Assembly (NCBI GenBank): GCA_003211515.1
Contig: QCSN01000009.1
Span: forward strand, 1-62,714
From: Synechococcus sp. AG-670-F04
Lineage (GTDB): Bacteria; Cyanobacteriota; Cyanobacteriia; PCC-6307; Cyanobiaceae
Length of the DNA: 62,714 nt
Reading direction: 5' to 3'
Position numbers and translations under genes: made by a program. The notes under the pieces were generated by a model that was not told the DNA's origin, ran no database searches, and saw only the letters and a list, made by a program, of their open reading frames with translations. Of the stretch, positions 9,988 to 18,300 are shown in pieces. Numbering within the stretch: position 1 is the stretch's first letter; each line of letters begins with the position of its first letter.

Positions 9988-10640
9988 TGCAGGATCAGGA
10001 TGCGCGCCTGGACCTCAGCCGTCGTCAGCGTCTTGGCATGGTGGAGGCTGTATGGGGGGAACATAAAACCGTCCAACAGATAGTTGGCGTGCTTCAGAGA
10101 TTCCGTTCCGTTGATGAACTCGGTTTGGTCACGCGGGTTCAACCAGAGAAGGCAGAAGCGGTGCGCCTCCAACTGCCTGAAGTGGTGGTTCATCCCTACG
10201 CCCGTTGTCTCACGCTTGGGCTACTGCCTGCTTCTCCCGCCGGGCCTGCCTCCGTCGCGGTTCTCAGTGGTGGAAGCAGCGATCGAACCGTTGTTGAGGA
10301 GACGGCTCTGGCACTTCGATGCCATGGCGTGGGCGTGCAACTGGTGATGGATGTGGGAGTCGCTGGGCTTCATCGATTGCTCGAACAGCTCCCCAAATTG
10401 GAAAGCGCGCGCGTCCTGATCGCCTGTGCTGGTATGGAAGGTGCCCTGCCCACAGTCCTGGCTGGCTTGGCGGCGCAACCTGTGATTGGTGTGCCGATTT
10501 CAGTTGGGTACGGCGTCAGCCTGGGCGGGCGCGCTGCCTTGGAGGGAATGTTAAGCAGTTGTGCTCCAGGTTTGTTGACCGTCAATATTGACAATGGGTA
10601 CGGTGCCGCAATGGCAGCGCTTCGTATTTTGCGTTGTTGA
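9987..10640 (+). CDS. larB: LarB-type pyridinium-dicarboxylate synthase (PurE-like)
   Basis: LarB carboxylates nicotinic acid adenine dinucleotide in synthesis of the nickel-pincer cofactor of lactate racemase; it is related to PurE. The PurE-like core shows VAVLSGGSSDRTVVEETALAL, CAGMEGALPTVLAGLA, GVPISVGYG and ALEGMLSSCAPGLLTVNIDN-type blocks over residues 85-215. 217 residues is short of the 240-260 common elsewhere but the domain is complete. LarC and LarE are not in this window, so whether a complete pincer pathway exists here cannot be judged; orphan larB genes are known in cyanobacteria. Confidence 0.85.
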   Translation: MQDQDARLDLSRRQRLGMVEAVWGEHKTVQQIVGVLQRFRSVDELGLVTRVQPEKAEAVRLQLPEVVVHPYARCLTLGLLPASPAGPASVAVLSGGSSDRTVVEETALALRCHGVGVQLVMDVGVAGLHRLLEQLPKLESARVLIACAGMEGALPTVLAGLAAQPVIGVPISVGYGVSLGGRAALEGMLSSCAPGLLTVNIDNGYGAAMAALRILRC

Positions 10641-11050
10641 TGTTAATTCCTATGAAAAAGAAACGATTTTGATGCAACTCCCCAATGTTGTTTGTTGTTG
10701 TTGATCTCATCGCAGAATGAAAATAGTTCAAACAGGGTTAAAGTTGATGATGTGATTTTTGCAAATGTCGGGATTGTATAATTTTTAGGTTGAATTTTTG
10801 GGTTTATTTGTGTTGAACATCAAAGGAGGTGTGGAATCGATCTAGCAGTGGATAAAAGTTGAGATGGTGTTTGAGCCCAATTCAACTTTTATTGGGGACA
10901 ATCCTCTGAATTCATGAATTTAAGGCTATCCCCGACAGATCGGAAGAATTTTCCAATTAAAGAATATACTATAGAATTTTTTGAAGATTATTTGGGTGAA
11001 TGTTTTTTTTATAAGCTGAAGAGAGGAAGCAGCAATTACTCTTGCAACAT
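10641..11050. other. A+T-rich intergenic stretch, no convincing gene
   Basis: About 410 bases after larB with strongly A+T-rich composition. It contains one clear inverted repeat (listed separately). A short frame from ATG 10914 (69 codons) runs through its right part but mixes low-complexity and antisense-of-neighbour sequence and is not accepted as a gene. Confidence 0.5.
10852..10892. repeat. Perfect 11-bp inverted repeat with 19-nt spacer
   Basis: ATAAAAGTTGA is mirrored by TCAACTTTTAT after 19 bases. It could be a weak bidirectional terminator for larB or an operator; the second arm carries a short T run. It lies over 200 bases downstream of larB, which argues somewhat against a simple larB terminator. 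Confidence 0.4.
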
Positions 11051-11275
11051 TCAGAAATTGTCGTCTTCCCCTCGGCTTAGCCGTCCAAGCTCGGCCCTGG
11101 TTTCATCGGCTTCAACGGATTGAAGTCGATGCACCAAGGCCTGCAAATCATTGACTGCTAGCTCGCCATTCTTCTGCCAGTGCATGGAACGGGGATCGGG
11201 ACCAGACAACGGTTGAAGAAATGCTTGAGTCAAATTTAAGCAATAAACCTGAGAAAAAAGACTTATTCCACGCAC
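11051..11275 (-). CDS. Small hypothetical protein
   Basis: The last 44 residues (from a Met at 11185, QKNGELAVNDLQALVHRLQS onward) look like a genuine acidic helical protein; the first 30 residues from 11275 are less convincing, so 11185 may be the true start. It lies just downstream of the DUF1517 gene on the same strand. No family recognised. Confidence 0.35.
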   Translation of the reverse strand: MRGISLFSQVYCLNLTQAFLQPLSGPDPRSMHWQKNGELAVNDLQALVHRLQSVEADETRAELGRLSRGEDDNF

Positions 11276-11302
11276 AAAATATAAGAAGATATTCTGAAAT
11301 CT

Positions 11303-12253
11303 TTAGAGATGTTGAAGGTTTGGGTATGCGGTGATCAGCTCCTCTGAGCTGAGCACGTCTCCGCGTCCTTCTGGTTGCCAAATCACTTCCATGGCCAGCA
11401 GGTCAGAGGAGGACGTTGAGCCGAGGATTCTCAGGCTCTGTCGTAAGTCTTCACTTGTGTCAGTGCCGTTCAGAGTGCTGGTCGCGGTCGATGCAACCAA
11501 AACGGTGACGACGATGAATTCGTTGGTCGCGTCTGCTTCGCCAACGGAAGAGGCTTTTGATTGATCGTTCAGCCGCTGACCGCCGACATTGGATGTCACC
11601 TCGGCAGCCAGTTTGCTGCGTTCGTTCATCGAAAGGCGGTTGAAGGTTGATTCAGCTGAGTGGAACGGAACATCCCCACTTTCAGAGTTTGCATAAACCC
11701 AGAGATCAGGCTGTCGAAGCAAGGCAAGGGTGGTTTCTTGCAGCAGTCGTTGCAGTCCGGAATTGGATGAGGTGTCGGATGAAGCAGCAAGGGCGCGAAG
11801 ATCGTCCTGCAGTTGTTTTGCACTGGCCAACAGGCCAACCTGCAGCTGAATCATCTTGACTTTGCTCGGTGTTGCTGGAACCGCTGGGGTGTACCCGTCG
11901 AGGGCTTGCCCGCCGCCAGCACCACGAAATGCATTGACCAGAACTCCGGCGACCGCCATCAAGAGCAGTAAGGGGAGCAGTCCCCCACCACCAAATCCAA
12001 AGATGGGGATGATGAATGGGAATCCAAAACCACCTCCGCCACCACGGCGATAACCACCACCGAGAGACCCCCCGCTGGAGCGTGGCATCGACGGGGCTCT
12101 GAAACTCCCCCCACCCATTCGGCCACCACGGGCAGCATCAGCGGGATCTGCGTGGAAAAGAGTCAGCCCCATGATCATCAGGGGAAGAAGGATGATTGCG
12201 AACAGTCGGCGAGGCCAGGGTGAGAGCTTCAAAGCCGCAGGAGTGTTGTTCAT
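11303..12253 (-). CDS. DUF1517 membrane protein
   Basis: 316 residues: an N-terminal hydrophobic segment (RRLFAIILLPLMIMGLTLFH), a Gly/Arg/Ser-rich stretch (about residues 42-80, ending in FGFPFIIPIFGFGGGGL), a second membrane segment, then a soluble alpha/beta domain of about 190 residues typical of DUF1517. The family occurs in cyanobacteria and in chloroplasts, where the plant member FLAP1 affects photoprotection under fluctuating light; a thylakoid or plasma membrane location is therefore likely. The domain starts with TPSKVKMIQLQVGLLASAK and ends near TAYPNLQ. Transcribed in the same direction as thiS and thiE but upstream signals were not resolved. Confidence 0.88.
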   Translation of the reverse strand: MNNTPAALKLSPWPRRLFAIILLPLMIMGLTLFHADPADAARGGRMGGGSFRAPSMPRSSGGSLGGGYRRGGGGGFGFPFIIPIFGFGGGGLLPLLLLMAVAGVLVNAFRGAGGGQALDGYTPAVPATPSKVKMIQLQVGLLASAKQLQDDLRALAASSDTSSNSGLQRLLQETTLALLRQPDLWVYANSESGDVPFHSAESTFNRLSMNERSKLAAEVTSNVGGQRLNDQSKASSVGEADATNEFIVVTVLVASTATSTLNGTDTSEDLRQSLRILGSTSSSDLLAMEVIWQPEGRGDVLSSEELITAYPNLQHL

Positions 12254-12262
12254 GCTGCAACT

Positions 12263-12481
12263 TTAGGAACCCCCACCAACGATGGTGACGATCTCAAGTT
12301 GGTCGCCGTTTTTCACTTCTTGAGCAGTCCATTTGCCCCGCGGCACGATCAGGCCGTTGTGTTCAACAACCACAAGTGCAGGGTTATGGCTCAGGGCGCG
12401 AATAACAGTGTCGATGCAGGCTGGACTCGGTGCAGGATCCAGGTTGCGCTCCTCACCGTTCACGCTCAGGGTCAGGGTCAT
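12263..12481 (-). CDS. thiS: Sulfur carrier protein ThiS with an extra C-terminal residue
   Basis: 72-residue ubiquitin-fold sulfur carrier for thiazole synthesis. The fold is seen in LTLSVNGEERNL, the ALVVVEHNGLIVPRGKW strand-turn and NGDQLEIVTIVGGGS at the end. Normal ThiS ends in Gly-Gly, which becomes a thiocarboxylate; here a Ser follows three glycines, so processing or use of the terminal Ser must be explained. The start overlaps the thiE stop by three bases (ATGA), indicating a thiE-thiS operon. Confidence 0.88.
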   Translation of the reverse strand: MTLTLSVNGEERNLDPAPSPACIDTVIRALSHNPALVVVEHNGLIVPRGKWTAQEVKNGDQLEIVTIVGGGS

Positions 12482-13542
12482 GAATTCAGGGTCTGTCGGG
12501 TCAGAGATCGGATCAGTTCCAAGCCCGCGGTCTTTGGATCCTGCGCTGACATCACAGCTCCGATCACCGCTACCCGCCTGCAGCCCGTCGCGATGACCTC
12601 GTGGATGTTCGATGAGGAGATGCCGCCGATGGCGAACATTGGAATTCTGCTAAGAAGTTCGGCCTGCTTCACCAGCTCAGGTCCGACAGCTGCTCTGTCC
12701 GCCTTCACGGCGGTGGGAAACACAGGACCGATACCGAGGTAATCACATCCCTCGCCTTGCGCTTGCTCCACTTCTTCCAGGGAATGGGTGCTGCGTCCGA
12801 TCAATTTCTCCGGTCCGAGCAGCTGACGCGCCACAGCAGTGGAAAGGTCGTCCTGCCCCAGATGAACACCATCGGCATCGAGGGCGAGAGCAAAATCAAC
12901 TCTGTCGTTGATGATGAAAAGAGCCCCACGCTTTCGGCATTGAGCTTGAACATCAGTGGCTTCTTTGAAGTTCTGCTGATCGCTTCCGTCCTTGCTCCTG
13001 TACTGAACCATGGCAATGCCACTGCACAGAGCAGCCTCAAGCTTGCTGGTGAGGTTTGCTCCTGGAGCGGTGATTAGACAAAGGTTGCAGTCCTCCAGAC
13101 GATTACGGCGTCGATGACCCGTTGTGGCCTGAAGACAAGTCACTTCAAGGTCATAAAGCCCGTAACGGATCGCTGATGCCTCCTTCGCTAGGGAGGCATC
13201 GATTGGGCGTGCGAATTCCTCGATCACGCGAAGCGCTTCTTGAACCCGTCCGCAGTTAGCTGCCACGACCTGATCGGGGCTGGAGCGATCCAGCTGCGCA
13301 GGATGTTCCAATCCCGTTCCCCTGTCTGTCGATGTGGAGCGGGCCTCCTTGTAGGGGCGGTGATGCAGTCGCCCGAGGCGTTGACGCCAATCCTTGAGGG
13401 AGATCACAAGATCTTCCCGTTCAAGTCCGAACCGACACCAGTCCTCAACGACTCTCAGGCCTTCGCGTGCCCGATCCAAATTTGCATCGATCAGACGAAG
13501 CACACAGGGATTTGGAGAAGAGTCGCGTTGCATCAATTCCAT
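12478..13542 (-). CDS. thiE: Thiamine-phosphate synthase, cyanobacterial long form
   Basis: Joins hydroxymethylpyrimidine diphosphate and thiazole phosphate to thiamine phosphate. The C-terminal 200 residues are the TIM-barrel ThiE: VQYRSKDGSD, FIINDRVDFALALDADGVHL, GRSTHSLEE, DYLGIGPVFPTAVK and FAIGGISSSNI. An N-terminal extension of about 130 residues (LRLIDANLDRAREGLRVVED) is typical of cyanobacterial ThiE. ATG 13542 (MELMQRDSS) gives 354 residues; a longer frame to 13608 would overlap the small divergent gene there and lacks conserved character. Confidence 0.93.
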   Translation of the reverse strand: MELMQRDSSPNPCVLRLIDANLDRAREGLRVVEDWCRFGLEREDLVISLKDWRQRLGRLHHRPYKEARSTSTDRGTGLEHPAQLDRSSPDQVVAANCGRVQEALRVIEEFARPIDASLAKEASAIRYGLYDLEVTCLQATTGHRRRNRLEDCNLCLITAPGANLTSKLEAALCSGIAMVQYRSKDGSDQQNFKEATDVQAQCRKRGALFIINDRVDFALALDADGVHLGQDDLSTAVARQLLGPEKLIGRSTHSLEEVEQAQGEGCDYLGIGPVFPTAVKADRAAVGPELVKQAELLSRIPMFAIGGISSSNIHEVIATGCRRVAVIGAVMSAQDPKTAGLELIRSLTRQTLNS

Positions 13543-13575
13543 GGCATCTTGTGGAAGAACGCAATTCCAGGGGAC

Positions 13576-13695
13576 ATGGAGAACAGCGGAGCTGAGAGCA
13601 CCATGCATGTCCTGGTTTGGGGCATTGCCCTGCTTGGCGGCATCGGTGTGTTCATCGTTTGGGGGCTGACCAATGCCTACCCGGCTGTCGCCTGA
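13576..13695 (+). CDS. Small single-helix membrane protein (39 residues)
   Basis: A short frame with a single membrane helix (LVWGIALLGGIGVFIVWGLT) ending in NAYPAVA. Build and length resemble single-helix subunits of thylakoid complexes such as NdhP or PetN, but I cannot match it to one with certainty. It overlaps the 3' end of ribF on the opposite strand by 19 bases and diverges from thiE. The internal ATG at 13603 is an alternative start. Confidence 0.6.
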   Translation: MENSGAESTMHVLVWGIALLGGIGVFIVWGLTNAYPAVA

Positions 13696-14645
13696 GCGTC
13701 GATGGCTAGATGTTGACGCGCAGCCTCGGCGTCGTGTCCGATCTGCTCGCTGAGAGCATCGAGACTCTCGAACTTCTTCTGTCCGCGGAGACGAACCACC
13801 GGCTCCACGCGAAGCTGGCGATTGTCTAACTGAAAGCTCCTGTCCAAAAGGTGAACTTCGACCGCAGATGGTGACGTGGGGTCGATCGTTGGTTGTGGAC
13901 CCAGGTTCATGACAGCGGCCATGCGTTCGTCTTGACCATCCAGCTCCGCCCAGGCGGCATAGACCCCCAGGGCTGGCAGAAACTTTCGGCCATCAACCTG
14001 AAGGTTCGCCGTCGGCCAGCCCAGTTCCCTGCCAAGGCCACGGCCTCGTACCACCCGGCCTTGAAAGCGATAAGGACGGTCAAGAAGCTTGCGTGCCGTT
14101 TCAAGGTCCCCTGACTCAAGGGCAGCACGAATGCGGCTGCTGCTCATCCGGCCTTCGATGTCCTCAACGATGTCCACAACGATCACGTCAATGCCTTTTG
14201 CGGTGCCGAGGGTATGGAGCATCGCTGCATCACCTTCTCGATTGCGTCCGAAGCGGAAATTGCGGCCAACAGCAACCCGTTTGGCTTCCAGGGCCTCCAC
14301 CAGAACTTGCTCAACAAAGTCTTCTGCACTGACACACGCCAGTTCTCGGTTGAATGGAACCAGCACAAGTTGCTCAATCCCAAGCGGTTCAAGCAGCGTG
14401 AGTTTTTCGCTTGGAAGATCAAGGCGAAGCCGAGGTTCGCCATAGAGCACCTCCCGTGGATGGGGCCAAAAGCTGACCACTGTTGGAATGCCTGAATCGG
14501 CTTCGATCGCGTGACGAATGACATCGCGATGGCCGGCGTGCAGGCCATCAAAACTGCCCAGTGCCAGGGCTGTCGGCCGTCGCGCGTCCTTGGGGGAGCA
14601 AAGAGGAATCAACGCGGTCTGTTCACCGAGTGGTTGTGATGCCAA
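13677..14645 (-). CDS. ribF: Bifunctional riboflavin kinase / FAD synthetase
   Basis: Makes FMN from riboflavin and then FAD. The N-terminal nucleotidyltransferase has LGSFDGLHAGHRDVI, GRNFRFGRNREGD and SSSRIRAAL; the C-terminal kinase has GRGLGRELGWPTANL and VMNLGPQPTI. 322 residues is normal. The apparent start is TTG at 14645, which falls at the very left edge of the 260-bp direct repeat described here; no ATG is available nearby. Before the accessory block inserted, ribF was probably the direct divergent neighbour of the DUF3611 gene. Confidence 0.94.
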   Translation of the reverse strand: MASQPLGEQTALIPLCSPKDARRPTALALGSFDGLHAGHRDVIRHAIEADSGIPTVVSFWPHPREVLYGEPRLRLDLPSEKLTLLEPLGIEQLVLVPFNRELACVSAEDFVEQVLVEALEAKRVAVGRNFRFGRNREGDAAMLHTLGTAKGIDVIVVDIVEDIEGRMSSSRIRAALESGDLETARKLLDRPYRFQGRVVRGRGLGRELGWPTANLQVDGRKFLPALGVYAAWAELDGQDERMAAVMNLGPQPTIDPTSPSAVEVHLLDRSFQLDNRQLRVEPVVRLRGQKKFESLDALSEQIGHDAEAARQHLAIDAQATAG

Positions 14646-14895
14646 GTTTGAACGACAAGCTGGGCCCTTGCATGGCTGACCGCCTCGATTTTCAGAAGCT
14701 TTCCTTTGGGTTGCGGCGGATGGGCTGGATTCGTTTTTGGATCCAGGTCGTGCTTGGCATTGTTGTTTTGGGAGTACTGCTCTTCAACAACATCGGTGGA
14801 AGCCTGGCTGGAAATTCTGAGCGGGCTGTCGGGCTTGGTCCAGGCCTTTCTCTCACCAGCCTTGCCTTTCTGGTGCTCCTCTTCAGCCTCTGGCA
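14636..14895 (+). repeat. Direct repeat, left copy (DUF3611 5' region)
   Basis: This 260-bp tract matches 25901-26160 base for base without gaps apart from about twelve substitutions counted by eye (about 95% identity). It covers the ribF start point, the intergenic gap and the first 75 codons of a DUF3611 gene. The two copies bracket the accessory block. Confidence 0.9.
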
Positions 14896-15100
14896 TAGGA
14901 GTAAAGATCGTTTGAGCGGGTTCGCTCTCAACAGTAAAGCTCAACATGATGAAGACTTGCGGAATCTTTTGTCTGAACTGGCGTGGATGATTGTTAGTTT
15001 TTCATCTTCAACCATCCCCTGCTTTTGCTCACCAATGATAGGATTTAGGCTTGAACCTTCGGGAATCGACGCAAACCTCTGGTCAAGAACTCGGGACTGA
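14672..15100 (+). pseudogene. Broken copy of DUF3611 membrane protein gene
   Basis: Starts exactly like the intact DUF3611 gene (MADRLDFQKLSFGLRRMGW) and stays nearly identical for 75 residues including the first membrane segments, then departs from it after SLAFLVLLFSLW and ends in about 67 unrelated residues. Weak DNA similarity to the rest of the intact gene persists at the expected spacing (for example 15062-15082 against 26323-26343, 17 of 21 bases), so this is probably a decayed full copy with frameshifts rather than a clean truncation. A short hybrid protein of 142 residues could still be made. Confidence 0.8.
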
Positions 15101-15176
15101 AATGACTTGCAGCCCGGAAATAAAGCAGTTGGAATTTGTAAAAGAAAAACTTAAATGCGCAGAAACTTTGCTGAGG

Positions 15177-15201
15177 AACTAGGGGTTATTGCCTAGTTTT
15201 T
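15177..15201 (+). terminator. Stem-loop with T tail
   Basis: AACTAGG and CCTAGTT form a 7-bp stem around an 8-base loop, followed by a run of five T. It sits between the broken DUF3611 copy and the protease gene, and would insulate the latter. Confidence 0.4.
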
Positions 15202-15343
15202 GGAAGGTATTTGAAAGTGTAATGCTCAATATCTTTGCTTCTTAACTTTTTCTACAACTATTGGTTGACTGTTTGTAACTTTTAGGTGGCGGATGTTTCG
15301 CTCATGTATTAATGATAGAAGAGAGCTTAGATTACGAATCACA

Positions 15344-18300
15344 ATGGCCGACGAGACATTGAACTCACTAGACAAAATCGATTCAATTGGCAATGTTCAT
15401 TTATTAAAGAATCCTAAAAATATTTTATTTGCTCAGTCCAATGAGGATCCCTATGGAGAAGCTCTAAATGAATTAAAAAACTTGCGGGATCGTCCTTACC
15501 GCACTCCAAAGGAAACTTCATCATGGATGGTTGTAGGTGCAGAGTCTTATCAGGGAAGCAATAATCTTGCTCTCTGGAATATAAACAATAGGAAATTGCG
15601 GGTAATCGGATTTGACGAAGACTGGAAAATGACACGATCAAAAAAGAATTATAAAGCATCTCACCCGAGTTACTTTGACATTGAAAAGTTATTTAGTCAG
15701 GATTTTGATGATAGTGGTACCATTGGAAAAAATCCTCCTATTTATACAGTAGTTGAAGGAATTGGTAGTGTTGAACTTATCAAGGATCAATACCGCCACT
15801 TGTATATCGACACGGTAAATGGATCGCCAGTTGAAATCACCCGAAGAAACGGAAAATCGCTAAGAGCTCCTAAAAAATCAAATCCTAAATGGAGTTTGAT
15901 TGGAGCTGAAACTGCAAATTCAGAGAACTTGTTGCTTTGGAAACAGTCAGCGACTGGGGCGATCCGTACTTGGACATGTAATTCTGAATGGAAGCAGCTC
16001 AAAGGTGGAAAGCTTTTTAAACCTGGTACAGAAGGTTTTGTTCAACTTGAAGAGATTTTCAAGCAAGATGTAGACGAAAATGGACATATTGGACCTATTA
16101 AGCCCACTTACACCACAATCGAATCGATTGGCAATACAGCTTTGATTCAAGATGATGATAAGAAGGCCTATGTTGAAAATGTTTATAAAGAAGGAAAAAT
16201 TCCGATCGTGTCAGCTGATGGATTGCAGCTGAATATTGGCTCCGATGCATCAAACATGGAAATGATTGGTGCCGAACGTGTTGATGGCCTCAATAAAGTT
16301 GTTTGGCTTGATTTAGAATTAAATGGTATCAAAAGTGGTACCTTAAATGAGCGTTGGGAGCTGCAATCAGAAAGCGGACTTCTTTTTGATGACGAGTCAG
16401 AGTTTCATCAATTGGAAGTTGAGTTTCAGCAAGACTTTAATCTGGACACTTATATTGGTGAGAAACCCAAGCAATATACTTTAATTGAAGATAATGGTAG
16501 CTTTTCGCTCTACAAAGACCAATCTAATTTTGCCTATGTAAGCGATCAAGTTGATACACAAAAATACGAAGTAAAGGACATCTCAGGTGATCCAATTAAT
16601 GTTGGTTCTGCTGATTCTGAGCTGCAGATTATAGCGGCAGAATTTTATGAAGGAAGCAATCACTTGGCTGTCAAAGATAATTTGACTGATGCAATTAATA
16701 CCTTGACACTTGATAATGATTGGGACTGGGATGATCTCAGCGAGACTGATCCAGTTTACCCCGGTTCCAACGACTTTAATCACTTAGAAATCTTGTTCGA
16801 GCAAGATTTTGATGTGGATGGCTATGTCGGTGGCCCACCCAAAGTTTACACGAATATAGAAACAGATGGTTCGATTACTTTAATGCATGATCAAGCTAAT
16901 TATGGATATATAAAAGTATCTTCCGACGGATCAATTCAGACGATTACTGATAGCAGTGGTGCAGAAGTCAACGTCGGATCCTCTGCGGCAGAGAAGGCAA
17001 TGATTGCAGCGGAGACTTTTGATTCCAAAAATCATGTGGTTTGGAAAACCAACACTGATTCCAGTATTGATCTTTGGACATTGGATGCGAATTGGAGAGA
17101 GTTATCAAGTGACCCAGCAATTGCATCGGGTACTCCTCGTTACCACGCGCTTGAACAGCAGTTTGATACAGATTTTGATGCTGACGGATTTGTTGGTGAA
17201 CAACCAAAAGTTTATACGTCGATTGAATCAATTGGGAATACCACGCTTCTTCATGATCAGTCAAACTTTGCTTATGTAAGAGCATCTGAAGCTGATACGA
17301 TTCCGATCTCTATTAATTTAGCCAATGGCGAACAGGTTGATGCAGGTTCATCTGCATCGGTTTTACAAATGTTGGCTGCTGAGACAATTAACTCAACCAA
17401 TAAAATCGTTTGGAGGGATAATCAAAACAAACAACTCAAAACATGGACTCTGGATGCTTCCTGGAATGTTCAAAATGAGACGGCTCTTGTGGCACCTGGT
17501 TCAGACGCCTTCAATGCGATAGAAGAAGAATTCCAAGAAGATTTTGATCAGAATGGAATCATCGGAGCATCGAAGGACTTTTGGACGACAGAACAATATT
17601 TCGACCGTTTGTGGGGATTTGAAAATCGTGGACAATTTGGTGGTCAGGCTGGCGATGATATTCGAGCTGTGCCTACATTTGGACAATTTGGCGGCGCATC
17701 AAACGGAATAAACAATTTGGAGGCGGGACAAAATATTGTTGCTGTATTAGATACTGGTGTTAGGGTCACACATGAAGATTTAAAGTCAAATATTCTTGTT
17801 AATAATAGTGAGATACCAAACGATGGATTGGATAATGACTCGAATGGCTTTGTTGATGATTATTATGGTTATGATTTTGCCTACAATGATTCTTCCCCGG
17901 ATGATGTCAATGGTCATGGCACACATGTTGCCGGCACGGTGGCTGCGGCGTCCAATGGTTTGGGTGTGATTGGCGGTAATCCAGTTGCGAAAATATTGCC
18001 TGTGAAAGTTTTGAATGATCAGGGCAGTGGCTTTATGTCTGGAATTGTGAGCGGTGTTAATTATGCGGTTCAACGTGGGGCCAAGATACTGAATATGAGT
18101 CTTGGTGGAGCTGGCTATTCTCACTCTCTAAATTCAGCAATCACCCATGCAGGTGAACAAGGAAGTTTGACGATCGTTGCTGCTGGCAACGAAAATAATG
18201 ACAATGATGTTAATCCAGTCTCTCCAGCATCATTTGATATTGATGCGATGGTCTCTGTTGGTGCGACCACTCCGACAGATGAACGTGCCAGTTTTTCAAA

